A stretch of DNA of 64,000 nt from positions 1-64,000 of the forward strand of contig QNFE01000002.1 of the NCBI GenBank assembly GCA_003645455.1, in the 5' to 3' direction. The position numbers and the translations under genes are program-made. Under the pieces are notes generated by a model. It worked only from the letters and a program-made list of their open reading frames with translations. It was not told where the DNA came from and made no database searches. This DNA comes from Gammaproteobacteria bacterium (GTDB lineage: Bacteria; Pseudomonadota; Gammaproteobacteria; QNFE01). This document shows, piece after piece, positions 40,093 to 49,664 of the stretch (positions within the stretch are counted from its first letter, which is position 1; each line of letters starts with the position of its first letter).

Positions 40093-41928
40093 ATGAGTGA
40101 AGCATTAAATTGCAAAATAGGGCAAAGTTGTTTTGTCTCAGGCAATGAGGCGGTGGCTCGTGCTGTATGGGAGGCAGGGGCAAATGTGGCAGGGGCATAT
40201 CCTGGCACACCATCCACCGAAATTATAGAATATTTATCCCAATATCCAGATATTTATACCGAGTGGTCAATCAATGAAAAAGTCTCAATGGAGGTGGCAA
40301 TCGGGGCATCTTTGGCAGGATCGCGCGCGTTTTGTGCGATGAAACATGTCGGAATGAATGTTGCCTCGGATGCTTTTATGACCCAAACTTTGGCAGGGGT
40401 TGTCGGCGGATTGGTAATAGCTGTGGCGGACGATGTGGGTTTATCCAGTTCACAAAACGAGCAGGATTCAAGATATTGGGGCAGGTTCGCTCATTTACCA
40501 ATTTTGGAGCCATCTGATAGTCAAGAGACTTATGAAATGATAAAAAAAGCCTTTGATATATCAGAGCAGTTTGATACCCCGGTTATTGTCCGTCTCACTA
40601 CTAGAATTTGTCATGTAAAAACTCGTCTTACGATTAAAAACGATAGAATCGAAAAGCCTGCCACAGGATTTGTCAAAGATGTGGCTCGTTGGGTGATGAC
40701 ACCGATTGCCGCAGGCAAAAGACTGCCTCTGATGTTTGCCCGCGATGAAAAATTCAAACAATTCTCTGAAACCACGGAGCTTAACAAAATAGAAAATACT
40801 GCCAATAAACAATTAGGTTTTATTGTTTCAGGTTCGGCTTATATGAATGTCAAAGAATTATACGATGAATATCCGATTTTTAAATTAGGGTTTTCATACC
40901 CTTTGCCAATTGAAAAAATTAAAAAATTCGCTAAACTCGTTGATAAATTAATTGTCGCAGAAGAGGTGGAAGACTTAGTTGAAACTGAGTTAAAAGCTGC
41001 CGGCATAAAGAATATTTACGGCAAGGATATTTTACCCAAGATGGGTGAGTTAAATGCGACAGCCTTAAAACCTGCTATCAATAAATTACTTGGCAAAAAA
41101 GATAAACTCGCCGATATAAAAATAAATCAAGTTTTTCCAAGACCTCCTACGATGTGTGTCGCCTGTCCGCATTTAGGGCCTTATTTTGCACTGGCACATA
41201 TGAAAAATATAAATATCACAGGAGATATAGGTTGTTATACTTTAGGAGCAGGCGACCCATGGCAAGCGATGGATACTTGTGTTTCAATGGGTGCATCGAT
41301 GGGTGTGGCGTTGGGGATGGATAAAGGCCGTGGTAAGATGGATGAAAAAAAGGCTGTCGTGGCAGTTATCGGAGATTCCACTTTTTTACATATGGGAATG
41401 CAAGGATTATTAGATATTACCTACAACAAAGGCAATGTGACAGTTTTATTATTAGATAATCGTGCCGTGGGTATGACAGGTGGACAGACAAATCCTGGCA
41501 TGGGTAAGGATTTACATAATGAGGACACCATAAGAGTTGATTTTGTCAAACTCTGCGAAGCATTGGGGGTTAAAAAACAAAGAATAAGAAAAATAAATCC
41601 ATATGAATTGCCAACTGTAATGAAGGTTTTACGAGAGGAGACAAAAATCCACGAGCCGTCGGTTATTATCACCGACCAACCTTGTGTTTTGGTGGATGCT
41701 TATGATGCATTAGAACCCTTGACAGTAATTGATGAGGATTGCACAGGATGTGGCAATTGCTTGGATACTGGTTGCCCGGCTATTTTTGTCACTCGCCGTG
41801 AAACCGTCACAAAACCCACTGGCAAACAAAAAGAATTAGCTTTTGTGCGAATTGATGAGGCAATTTGCACCGGTTGTAAATTATGCACCAAACCATGTGC
41901 CCCTGATTGCATTGTGCCAGTTGAATAA
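40093..41928 (+). CDS. iorA: indolepyruvate ferredoxin oxidoreductase alpha subunit
   Basis: GAYPGTPSTEIIEYLSQ; MCVACPHLGPYFAL...GDIGCYTLG; C-terminal 4Fe-4S motifs; downstream of paaK. Confidence 0.92.
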   Translation: MSEALNCKIGQSCFVSGNEAVARAVWEAGANVAGAYPGTPSTEIIEYLSQYPDIYTEWSINEKVSMEVAIGASLAGSRAFCAMKHVGMNVASDAFMTQTLAGVVGGLVIAVADDVGLSSSQNEQDSRYWGRFAHLPILEPSDSQETYEMIKKAFDISEQFDTPVIVRLTTRICHVKTRLTIKNDRIEKPATGFVKDVARWVMTPIAAGKRLPLMFARDEKFKQFSETTELNKIENTANKQLGFIVSGSAYMNVKELYDEYPIFKLGFSYPLPIEKIKKFAKLVDKLIVAEEVEDLVETELKAAGIKNIYGKDILPKMGELNATALKPAINKLLGKKDKLADIKINQVFPRPPTMCVACPHLGPYFALAHMKNINITGDIGCYTLGAGDPWQAMDTCVSMGASMGVALGMDKGRGKMDEKKAVVAVIGDSTFLHMGMQGLLDITYNKGNVTVLLLDNRAVGMTGGQTNPGMGKDLHNEDTIRVDFVKLCEALGVKKQRIRKINPYELPTVMKVLREETKIHEPSVIITDQPCVLVDAYDALEPLTVIDEDCTGCGNCLDTGCPAIFVTRRETVTKPTGKQKELAFVRIDEAICTGCKLCTKPCAPDCIVPVE

Positions 41929-41951
41929 ATAAAAAAGGAGATTCACGGAAT

Positions 41952-43103
41952 ATGGAAACCACAGAAATTTTAGAAATAATAGCAAGAGGTGAAGATGGTA
42001 GACACCAATTTAAAGCTAATGTAACCAACTCAACTTCTCTATCACAAGAAATGGTAGCTTTCAGCAACTCTGTTGGTGGCATGATAATAATTGGAGTGTC
42101 TGATGATGGTTCTATATCTGGCTTGAAACGTGAAGATATTGGTAAATTAAGTAATATTGTTTCAAATGCAGCTTCGCAACAGGTCAAACCTCCAATCAAT
42201 CCAATTACTGAGAATTTTTTCATAAAAAATGGATTTATTATGGTTGTGCATATTTTACCTGGAATTTCAAAACCATATATGGATAAAGATGGTGTTGTTT
42301 GGGTTAAAAGTGGTCCAGACAAACGAAAAGCTACCTCAAGAGAAGAAATTCAGAGAATGTATCAAGATGCAGGTTTGATTCATGGAGATGAAATTCCTGT
42401 TTCGGAAATGACAATTAATGATATTGATGAAAAATTATTTGCCAAGTTTTATGAAAAAGAATATGAGGAAAAAATAAACGAGCAAGAATTGCCACTGAAG
42501 CAGCTTTTTGATAACCTCAATTTAAGTAAAAACGGCATAATTAATGTTGCAGGATTGCTTCTTTTTGGAAAAAATAATAAATATCGCTTGCCTGCTTTTG
42601 TTGTAAAATGTGTAACTTATCCGAGCTTTGAGATTGACGAAGATAGTTATTTGGATAGTCAAGATATTTCAGGAGCAATCAAAAGTGTTTTTGATGACAC
42701 AATGGGATTTGTTTTACGAAATATAAAAAGAGTGCAAAAAGATAAAAATGTTAATTCATTAGGAGAGTTAGAAATCCCTAAAATTGTTTTTGAAGAGTTG
42801 ATTGTTAATGCCTTAATTCATAGAGATTATTTTATTTCAGCTCCAATAAGAATTTTTATTTTCAGCAATAGAATTGAAATCATAAGTCCTGGAAGTTTAT
42901 CAAACAATCTGACAATTGAAAATATAAAAAGTGGCAACTCAAATATCAGAAATCCAATTTTGGCGACATTTGCTACCAAACTATTGCCTTATAGAGGGTT
43001 AGGTAATGGTGTTCGCCGGGCATTAAAAGCTTATGAGAATATTCAATTTTTTCAGGATAAACAAGCCATGCTTTTTACAGCTGTTATATCCTACAAACAA
43101 TGA
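41952..43103 (+). CDS. AlbA_2/Schlafen-type ATP-binding protein
   Basis: EMVAFSNSVGGMIIIGVSDDGSISGL; ELIVNALIHRDYFISAPIRIFIFSNRIEIISPG. Confidence 0.85.
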   Translation: METTEILEIIARGEDGRHQFKANVTNSTSLSQEMVAFSNSVGGMIIIGVSDDGSISGLKREDIGKLSNIVSNAASQQVKPPINPITENFFIKNGFIMVVHILPGISKPYMDKDGVVWVKSGPDKRKATSREEIQRMYQDAGLIHGDEIPVSEMTINDIDEKLFAKFYEKEYEEKINEQELPLKQLFDNLNLSKNGIINVAGLLLFGKNNKYRLPAFVVKCVTYPSFEIDEDSYLDSQDISGAIKSVFDDTMGFVLRNIKRVQKDKNVNSLGELEIPKIVFEELIVNALIHRDYFISAPIRIFIFSNRIEIISPGSLSNNLTIENIKSGNSNIRNPILATFATKLLPYRGLGNGVRRALKAYENIQFFQDKQAMLFTAVISYKQ

Positions 43104-43113
43104 AATTATAAAA

Positions 43114-43275
43114 ATGATAGAGTTTAATTAAAAAGGACAAGATATTTTAAGCATTAATGACAACAATGATTTTTTAAAATATATAGTTGATAGATTGCAA
43201 AGAGACAACTATAGAGGCATCCATATATCTCAACATAAAACAACAATCAAAAATATTTATGAATTTGACAAATAA
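43114..43275 (+). pseudogene. small ORF with in-frame TAA at codon 6 (possible inactivated partner/antitoxin of the downstream kinase)
   Basis: MIEFN*KGQDILSINDNNDFLKYIVDRLQRDNYRGIHISQHKTTIKNIYEFDK*, in one continuous frame directly before ATG 43276. Confidence 0.5.
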
Positions 43276-43848
43276 ATGAAAAATCCTATTTTTACAATTA
43301 TTGCAGGAGTTAATGGTTCAGGAAAAACCACTTTTGCAGAAGATTATTTTAAAGGCTCTGATACTATTTTTATCAATGCGGATTTAATTGCCACCGGTTT
43401 ATCAACCAATAATTCGGATATATCACAATTTAGAGCTGGCAAAATAATGTTAAGACAAATCGGGAACTCCATTGAGAGAAAAAATAGTTTTGCGATTGAA
43501 ACTACACTTGCGAGCAAAAATTATTTAAAAATCATAAAAAAATTAAAAAATGATAATTGGCAGGTTCAAATGTTATATTTATACTTGCCAAGTGTCCACC
43601 TCTCAGCTCAAAGGGTTGCCGAGAGAGTTTTAAATGGAGGACATAATATAAATATTGTTGATATAAAAAGAAGATATGCCAGAAGCATTGACAATCTCAT
43701 CAATGATTATTTTGCTGTTGTTGAAAACATTATTTGTTTTGATAACACAAATAATCGTAGTTTAGTTTTTAGCAAAACACAAGATAAAATAAACATAGGT
43801 GATCAAAAATTATACAATAAAATCTTGGAGTATAAAAATGTTAGATGA
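43276..43848 (+). CDS. zeta-toxin-like P-loop kinase
   Basis: FTIIAGVNGSGKTTFAEDYF; FINADLIATGLS; FAIETTLASKNYLK. Confidence 0.8.
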   Translation: MKNPIFTIIAGVNGSGKTTFAEDYFKGSDTIFINADLIATGLSTNNSDISQFRAGKIMLRQIGNSIERKNSFAIETTLASKNYLKIIKKLKNDNWQVQMLYLYLPSVHLSAQRVAERVLNGGHNINIVDIKRRYARSIDNLINDYFAVVENIICFDNTNNRSLVFSKTQDKINIGDQKLYNKILEYKNVR

Positions 43849-44011
43849 AAAAGAAGTTTTAAAATCTTTTGACAAAAGTGTCAGTAAAGCCCTTGCTATT
43901 AAAAAAGCACTGGGGCATTATGCTGTGATATGGGATTATGAAAAAAATAAGGTTGTGCGAATTGAGGCGGATGATTTGCCAGAATATCAATACAAAAATG
44001 ATAAATCATAA
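43838..44011 (+). CDS. small hypothetical protein
   Basis: Starts inside the end of the kinase ORF: MLDEKEVLKSFDKSVSKALAIKKALGHYAVIWDY. Confidence 0.5.
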   Translation: MLDEKEVLKSFDKSVSKALAIKKALGHYAVIWDYEKNKVVRIEADDLPEYQYKNDKS

Positions 44012-44093
44012 ATTTAATTTTATTAGAATATTAGTTATGGGTTATGCACCAAAACTTCGTGTATCATATTGTGTTGTGCTTGTAAGTTAAATT

Positions 44094-47054
44094 ATGGCTA
44101 TATTTCAAAAATCAGTTGTCAAGACTTATCTTAAAAAACAACAAGAGCAAAATCAGGCCTTGTTAGATAAGGCATATCAAAATTATAAATTAAATTATAA
44201 CCTGCAAAAACAAGCAACGATAAAAAATATGAAAGAGGAAGAATATCAAGATGGATTTTTAAATGATATCTTTGTCAATGTTTTAGGATATACTTTAAAA
44301 CCCAATCAAAACTATAATTTAGAGCGAGAGTATAAAAACCAAAACGATAACAAAAAATGCGATGGGGCAATTATCAAAGAGCAAAAAGCTATCGCTATTA
44401 TTGAACTTAAGTCCACCAAAACAATTGATTTAACGAATGTTACCGCCCAAGCTTTTAATTATAAAAACAATCAAGCTGGTTGCAAATATGTCATAACAAG
44501 TAATTTTCGCAAACTAAGATTTTATATTGATTATGCTGGCGAATATGAAGAATTTGATCTGTTTAATTTAACAGCGAATGATTTTGCTTTTTTTTATTTA
44601 ATCCTACACAAAGATAATATTTTTGCCGATTTACCACAAAAATTAAAAGACGACACCAAATTTCACGAAAAAGAAATATCAGACAAACTTTATCAAGACT
44701 ATTCAGGTTTTAAAAACAAAATATTTGACAACCTGCAAGCCAACAACAAAGATATTGATAAACTAACCCTCTTTAAAAAATCACAAAAACTTCTTGATAG
44801 ATTATTGTTTATTTTCTTTGCCGAGGATAGTGGGCTTCTGCCTGAAAATTTAATAAGAACTATAATTGAGAGATATGGAAATTTAAAAAAATTAGATGCT
44901 TATAAACCACTATATGATATTTTTAAACAATATTTTGTTTATCTAAATCTCGGAGATGAGAATTATCAAATCCCTGCCTATAATGGTGGCTTGTTTGCCC
45001 CAGATGAATTATTAGACAACTTAAAAATTGATGATGAAATTTTAAAACAAGATAGTTTAAAAATCACAGAATATGATTTTAGCTCTGATGTAGATGTCAA
45101 TATTTTGGGACATATTTTCGAACACTCTCTCACCGAGATCGAAAAAATGGAGCAGAATATAACAAGGGGGCATGCCCCCTTGCCAAATACGGTTTCAAAA
45201 CGCAAAAAAGATGGGGTTTTTTACACCCCTAAATACATAACTCAATATATCACAGATAATACCATAGGTTTGTTATGCACTGATAAAAAAGAACAGATGC
45301 AAATAAGTGATATTGAATTTGATGGTAGCCATACAGCAAAAAAGGGTTTAAATGCCAAGGGCAAAAAACTATATAACAAATTGGATGATTACAAAAAATG
45401 GCTATTTAATTTAAAAATATTAGACCCTGCCTGTGGATCAGGGGCATTTTTAAACCAAGCCTTGCAGTTTTTAATCACCGAGCATCAGAAAATTGATGAT
45501 TTAATAATTGAGCTTACCGATGATAGACTAAATTTACAAAATACTGACAAAGAAATTTTAGAAAATAATTTATATGGTGTTGATATAAATGAGGAGAGTG
45601 TCGAGATAGCAAAGTTATCTTTGTGGCTTAGAACCGCTAAAAAAGGACGCAAATTATCAAACCTCAATGATAATATTAAATGTGGCAATTCACTTATTGA
45701 TAAAGAAGGTTTAGGTTACAAAAATATCTTTAAATGGGAAGAAGAATTTCCTATCATTATGCAGTCAGGTGGTTTTGATGTAGTTATAGGAAACCCACCT
45801 TATGGAGCAAAATTAAGCAAAAAAACCCAAAAATATTTGCACGAAAAATATATAAAAGGTGGTGGTGAGTCAGTTATTTCATTTTTAAAATTATCGGATA
45901 TATTATTAAATAACAAAGGAATACAAGGTTTTATTATTCCAAAATCATTTATTTTTTCTTCAAACTATAAGTCAATCAGAGAATTTTTGAAAGACAATAT
46001 TTTTGAAATAGTTGATTGTAAAAAAGTTTGGAAAGAGGTAAAATTAGAGCAAGTAATTATATCTTATAGAAAAAATAAAAAAACAGAGTTTTATTACACT
46101 TCCGTTCTTGAATTAGAAGAGGTAAAAAAAGTAGGAAAAATAACAAAAAATACTTTTGAGACTTATGGATTCTTTTTAAATAACGTGAATAATGAAGAAT
46201 TAAATATTGCAAATAAATTGACAAAAAATAATTTATTTTTAGATGATATTTCAATAAATAGTCGTGGTGGCATTTTTCAAAAACATATAAAAAATGAAGG
46301 TGATTTTGAAGTTCTCGGCGGAGCAGAAATTCAGCGATATGAAATTGTAGGAATAAAAGGAAAAATTAAAAATGAAATTATTAAAAATGAAAAAAAAGCC
46401 ACCATAAAAGGAAATTCTGTCTTGGTGCAAAATATTGTGGCACACATTGAAAAGCCGAAGCCTCATATCAAAATAACTGCTTGTGTGCCTAATAATTTTG
46501 ATTATAAAATCGTAGACACAATCAATCAAATTACTGTAAATAAGAATTTTTCAAATAAATTTATCTGGATAGTTTTAAATTCTAAATTAATAAATTGGTA
46601 TTCTTATAGATTTATTTTTGCAAAAGCCATAAGAACAATGCACTTCGACAGTCCCGTTACTTCAAGACTGCCTGTTAAAAAAATTTCCATAAAAGCCCAA
46701 CAACCATTCATAAAAAAAGCAGATAAAATGCTGGTTTTAAATCAAGAAATGCAAGAAAAATCAAGCAAATTTATCAAAAGAATCGTGGCAAATTTTGCCA
46801 TAGATAAATTAACGAACAAACTGAAAACATTTTATGATTATGATTTTAAAACTTTTATTGACGAGTTAAAAAAGAAAAAAATTATTTTAAAGTTAGATGA
46901 ACAAGATGAATGGGAGGACTATTTTGATAACTACAAAAATCAGATAAATGCCCTGCAAAACCAAATCAGCCAAACTGATGATGAAATAGATAAACTTGTT
47001 TATAATCTGTATAATCTTACCGAGGATGAGATAAAAATTGTGGAAAATACATAA
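44094..47054 (+). CDS. type IIG-like restriction-modification enzyme (Eco57I/TaqI-like MTase domain)
   Basis: Nuclease-like IAIIELKSTK, LDPACGSGAFLNQAL, DVVIGNPPYGAKLSKKTQ; single large polypeptide. Confidence 0.88.
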   Translation: MAIFQKSVVKTYLKKQQEQNQALLDKAYQNYKLNYNLQKQATIKNMKEEEYQDGFLNDIFVNVLGYTLKPNQNYNLEREYKNQNDNKKCDGAIIKEQKAIAIIELKSTKTIDLTNVTAQAFNYKNNQAGCKYVITSNFRKLRFYIDYAGEYEEFDLFNLTANDFAFFYLILHKDNIFADLPQKLKDDTKFHEKEISDKLYQDYSGFKNKIFDNLQANNKDIDKLTLFKKSQKLLDRLLFIFFAEDSGLLPENLIRTIIERYGNLKKLDAYKPLYDIFKQYFVYLNLGDENYQIPAYNGGLFAPDELLDNLKIDDEILKQDSLKITEYDFSSDVDVNILGHIFEHSLTEIEKMEQNITRGHAPLPNTVSKRKKDGVFYTPKYITQYITDNTIGLLCTDKKEQMQISDIEFDGSHTAKKGLNAKGKKLYNKLDDYKKWLFNLKILDPACGSGAFLNQALQFLITEHQKIDDLIIELTDDRLNLQNTDKEILENNLYGVDINEESVEIAKLSLWLRTAKKGRKLSNLNDNIKCGNSLIDKEGLGYKNIFKWEEEFPIIMQSGGFDVVIGNPPYGAKLSKKTQKYLHEKYIKGGGESVISFLKLSDILLNNKGIQGFIIPKSFIFSSNYKSIREFLKDNIFEIVDCKKVWKEVKLEQVIISYRKNKKTEFYYTSVLELEEVKKVGKITKNTFETYGFFLNNVNNEELNIANKLTKNNLFLDDISINSRGGIFQKHIKNEGDFEVLGGAEIQRYEIVGIKGKIKNEIIKNEKKATIKGNSVLVQNIVAHIEKPKPHIKITACVPNNFDYKIVDTINQITVNKNFSNKFIWIVLNSKLINWYSYRFIFAKAIRTMHFDSPVTSRLPVKKISIKAQQPFIKKADKMLVLNQEMQEKSSKFIKRIVANFAIDKLTNKLKTFYDYDFKTFIDELKKKKIILKLDEQDEWEDYFDNYKNQINALQNQISQTDDEIDKLVYNLYNLTEDEIKIVENT
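45163..45182. repeat. 20-bp perfect palindrome inside the RM gene
   Basis: CAAGGGGGCATGCCCCCTTG. Confidence 0.8.
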
Positions 47055-47099
47055 CAACCATAACATCAATGCAAAATAATAATGAGGATTTAAAAAACT

Positions 47100-48062
47100 A
47101 TGGATAATTATATTACAACTGCTTGTCAGGTTATAAATAAAGAGGCAGAAGCATTAAAAAACCTATCAGCATCTCTTGATGAGAATTTTACGATCGCTTG
47201 TGATGTTATTCTAAAAACCACGAATCGAGTTATTGTGATGGGCATCGGCAAATCAGGACATATTGCTAACAAAATTGCCAGCACTATGGCAAGCACAGGC
47301 ACACCTGCATTTTTTATTCACCCTACCGAAGCGGGACACGGTGATTTAGGGATGATTAAAAAAGATGATGTTTTGTTGTTAATATCAAACTCAGGTGAGA
47401 CTGCTGAGATTTTAGAGCTAATCCCTGCTTTGAAAAAATTAGGCTGCAAAATGATAAGCATTACCAAAAATAAAACATCAACATTGGCAAAGAATTCTAA
47501 CTGTTCTTTGATTGTCGCTGTCAAAGATGAGGCTTGCCCTTTAAATCTTGCTCCGACATCAAGCACAACAGCAACTTTGGCGCTCGGAGATGCTCTCGCT
47601 GTGGCTTTATTAGAGAAAAAAAGATTTAATGCTGATGATTTTGCTCTGTCACACCCCGCAGGCTCATTGGGTAAAAAATTACTCTTAAAAGTATCTGATA
47701 TTATGCATATTCAAGATGAGATTCCAAAGGTGGATAAAAATGTAACTATTTCAGATGCAATTTTACAAATGAGCGCTAAATCATTAGGTTTTACCGCCAT
47801 AATTGACGAACAAAACAAAATTATAGGAATTTTTACAGACGGTGATTTAAGGCGAGTATTAAACCAAGACATAGATATAAAAACTTATAAAATAGCCGAT
47901 ATTCTGTCAAAGAGTTGCACGACTATAACATCAGATAAATTAGCAGTTGATGCTCTGCAACTGATGGAACAAAAATCTATCAATGGTTTGCTGGTAGCGG
48001 ACAATAAAAATAAACTTATCGGTGCTTTGAATATGCACGATATTTTAAAAGCTGGAATATAA
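47100..48062 (+). CDS. kdsD: arabinose-5-phosphate isomerase (KdsD/KpsF)
   Basis: VMGIGKSGHIANKIASTMASTGTPAFFIHPTEAGHGDLGMI; two CBS domains. Confidence 0.93.
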   Translation: MDNYITTACQVINKEAEALKNLSASLDENFTIACDVILKTTNRVIVMGIGKSGHIANKIASTMASTGTPAFFIHPTEAGHGDLGMIKKDDVLLLISNSGETAEILELIPALKKLGCKMISITKNKTSTLAKNSNCSLIVAVKDEACPLNLAPTSSTTATLALGDALAVALLEKKRFNADDFALSHPAGSLGKKLLLKVSDIMHIQDEIPKVDKNVTISDAILQMSAKSLGFTAIIDEQNKIIGIFTDGDLRRVLNQDIDIKTYKIADILSKSCTTITSDKLAVDALQLMEQKSINGLLVADNKNKLIGALNMHDILKAGI

Positions 48063-48063
48063 T

Positions 48064-48223
48064 GAGATCTTTGCATAAATCAAGCACAATTTATAAAACA
48101 CATAAAATGCACCTTTTCACAGCAAAAATTCGTCAAAGGGAATTACCATATTCCTCATTTTTGCTATGAAAAGGCACTATTTTTTGTATTCTCTAAACAG
48201 CACTTAATTTATGCAAAGGTCTC
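48064..48223. mobile_element. MITE, long class (160 bp), no matching TSD
   Basis: GAGATCTTTGCATAAATCAAG...CTTAATTTATGCAAAGGTCTC; flanks ATAAT / AAGCA do not match. Confidence 0.85.
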
Positions 48224-48228
48224 AAGCA

Positions 48229-48759
48229 ATGAAAATAGATAAAAATTATCATAAAATAAAAAAAATAAAATGCCTGTTGTTAGATGTTGATGGAGTCTTA
48301 ACTGATTCAAAATTATATCTGGATAATAATGGTGTTGAGTCCAAAACTTTTAATTCCAAAGATGGTTTAGGACTTCGGATGTTACAAGATAGTGGGATTG
48401 AAGTAGGAGTCATTACCGCAAGGAATTCAAAAATTGTGCAACATAGGGCAGATGAATTGGGTTTTAAATATGTTTATCAAGACCGCAAACAAAAACTACC
48501 TGCCTTTGAAGAGTTTCTATCTGATTCTGGTTTAAAACCAGATGAGATAACTTATGTCGGTGATGATTTGATTGATTTACCGATTTTATCAAGAGTGGGT
48601 TTTGCTGTTGCCGTAGCAGATAGCCATAAAATTGTCCTCAAAATGGCAGATTACATCACAACTTTAAATGGCGGTTGTGGGGCAGTGCGCGAGGTGTGTG
48701 AAAAAATTATGCTAACTCAAAATACTTTTGCCGAACAACTATCAAAATTTAACCTATGA
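48229..48759 (+). CDS. kdsC: KDO-8-phosphate phosphatase
   Basis: IKCLLLDVDGVLTDSKLYL; FNSKDGLGLRML; ATG 48229 chosen over 48211, which lies in the MITE end. Confidence 0.9.
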   Translation: MKIDKNYHKIKKIKCLLLDVDGVLTDSKLYLDNNGVESKTFNSKDGLGLRMLQDSGIEVGVITARNSKIVQHRADELGFKYVYQDRKQKLPAFEEFLSDSGLKPDEITYVGDDLIDLPILSRVGFAVAVADSHKIVLKMADYITTLNGGCGAVREVCEKIMLTQNTFAEQLSKFNL

Positions 48760-49640
48760 GAGATGACACCCAGATTATAAAAAGCCTGCCCCTTATTCAA
48801 CAAGGCAAGGTGCGAGATATTTATCAAATTGATGATGATAATTTATTGATGATAACCTCTGATAGAATCTCCGCTTTTGATGTTGTCCTGCCAACACCAC
48901 TACCTAATAAAGGCAGGATTTTAACTTCTATTGCAAAATTTTGGATGAATAAATTCGCTGATATTGTCCCAAACCATTTAAATCCAAGCTTATCATTAAA
49001 AAAAATATTAACCGACAAAAAAGAATATGAATATGCCAATGGTCGGGCAATGATAGTTAAAAAATTAAAACCTTTAAAGATTGAGGCAATTGTTCGCGGA
49101 TATATTATAGGCTCAGGCTGGGAAGATTATCAAAAAACAGGAAAAGTCTGCGGGATTGAATTGCAAAAAAATCTAAAATTAGCCCAAAAATTAGAAAAAA
49201 ATATTTTTACCCCATCAACGAAAGCTGATATCGGCGACCATGATCAAAATATATCTTATCAAAAAGCACAAGAGATAATAGGGGCAGACCTTGCAAAAAA
49301 AGTCCGTGATATTTCTTTAAAACTATACCAAAAGGCAGCCGACTATGCCGATAAAAAAGGTATAACAATAGCCGATACGAAGTTTGAATTCGGTGAGGAT
49401 GAAAATAATAATTTATATCTAATTGATGAGGTTTTAACCCCAGATAGCTCACGATTTTGGGATAAAAATTCTTATCAAATTGGTATATCACCGAAAAGTT
49501 TTGACAAACAATTTATCCGTGATTATCTCTTAAAAATAAAATGGAACAAAACCGCTCCTGCCCCTGAATTACCAACAGATATAGTCAAAAAAACCACGGA
49601 TAAGTATAAAAGTGCATTGGATAAAATAACCGGCACTTGA
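48756..49640 (+). CDS. purC: phosphoribosylaminoimidazole-succinocarboxamide synthase
   Basis: QQGKVRDIYQIDDDNLLMITSDRISAFDVVLPTPLPNKG; EVLTPDSSRFW. Confidence 0.95.
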   Translation: MRDDTQIIKSLPLIQQGKVRDIYQIDDDNLLMITSDRISAFDVVLPTPLPNKGRILTSIAKFWMNKFADIVPNHLNPSLSLKKILTDKKEYEYANGRAMIVKKLKPLKIEAIVRGYIIGSGWEDYQKTGKVCGIELQKNLKLAQKLEKNIFTPSTKADIGDHDQNISYQKAQEIIGADLAKKVRDISLKLYQKAADYADKKGITIADTKFEFGEDENNNLYLIDEVLTPDSSRFWDKNSYQIGISPKSFDKQFIRDYLLKIKWNKTAPAPELPTDIVKKTTDKYKSALDKITGT

Positions 49641-49664
49641 CTTTGTGCAAAAGTTTTAAATCGC

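Noticed and set aside
43129-43131. Stop-codon recoding in the small ORF before the zeta-like kinase
   Set aside because: The codon is TAA, with no evidence for recoding; a nonsense mutation or sequencing error is simpler.
48064-48223. A target duplication for this MITE copy
   Set aside because: Immediate flanks ATAAT and AAGCA do not match, so none is claimed.
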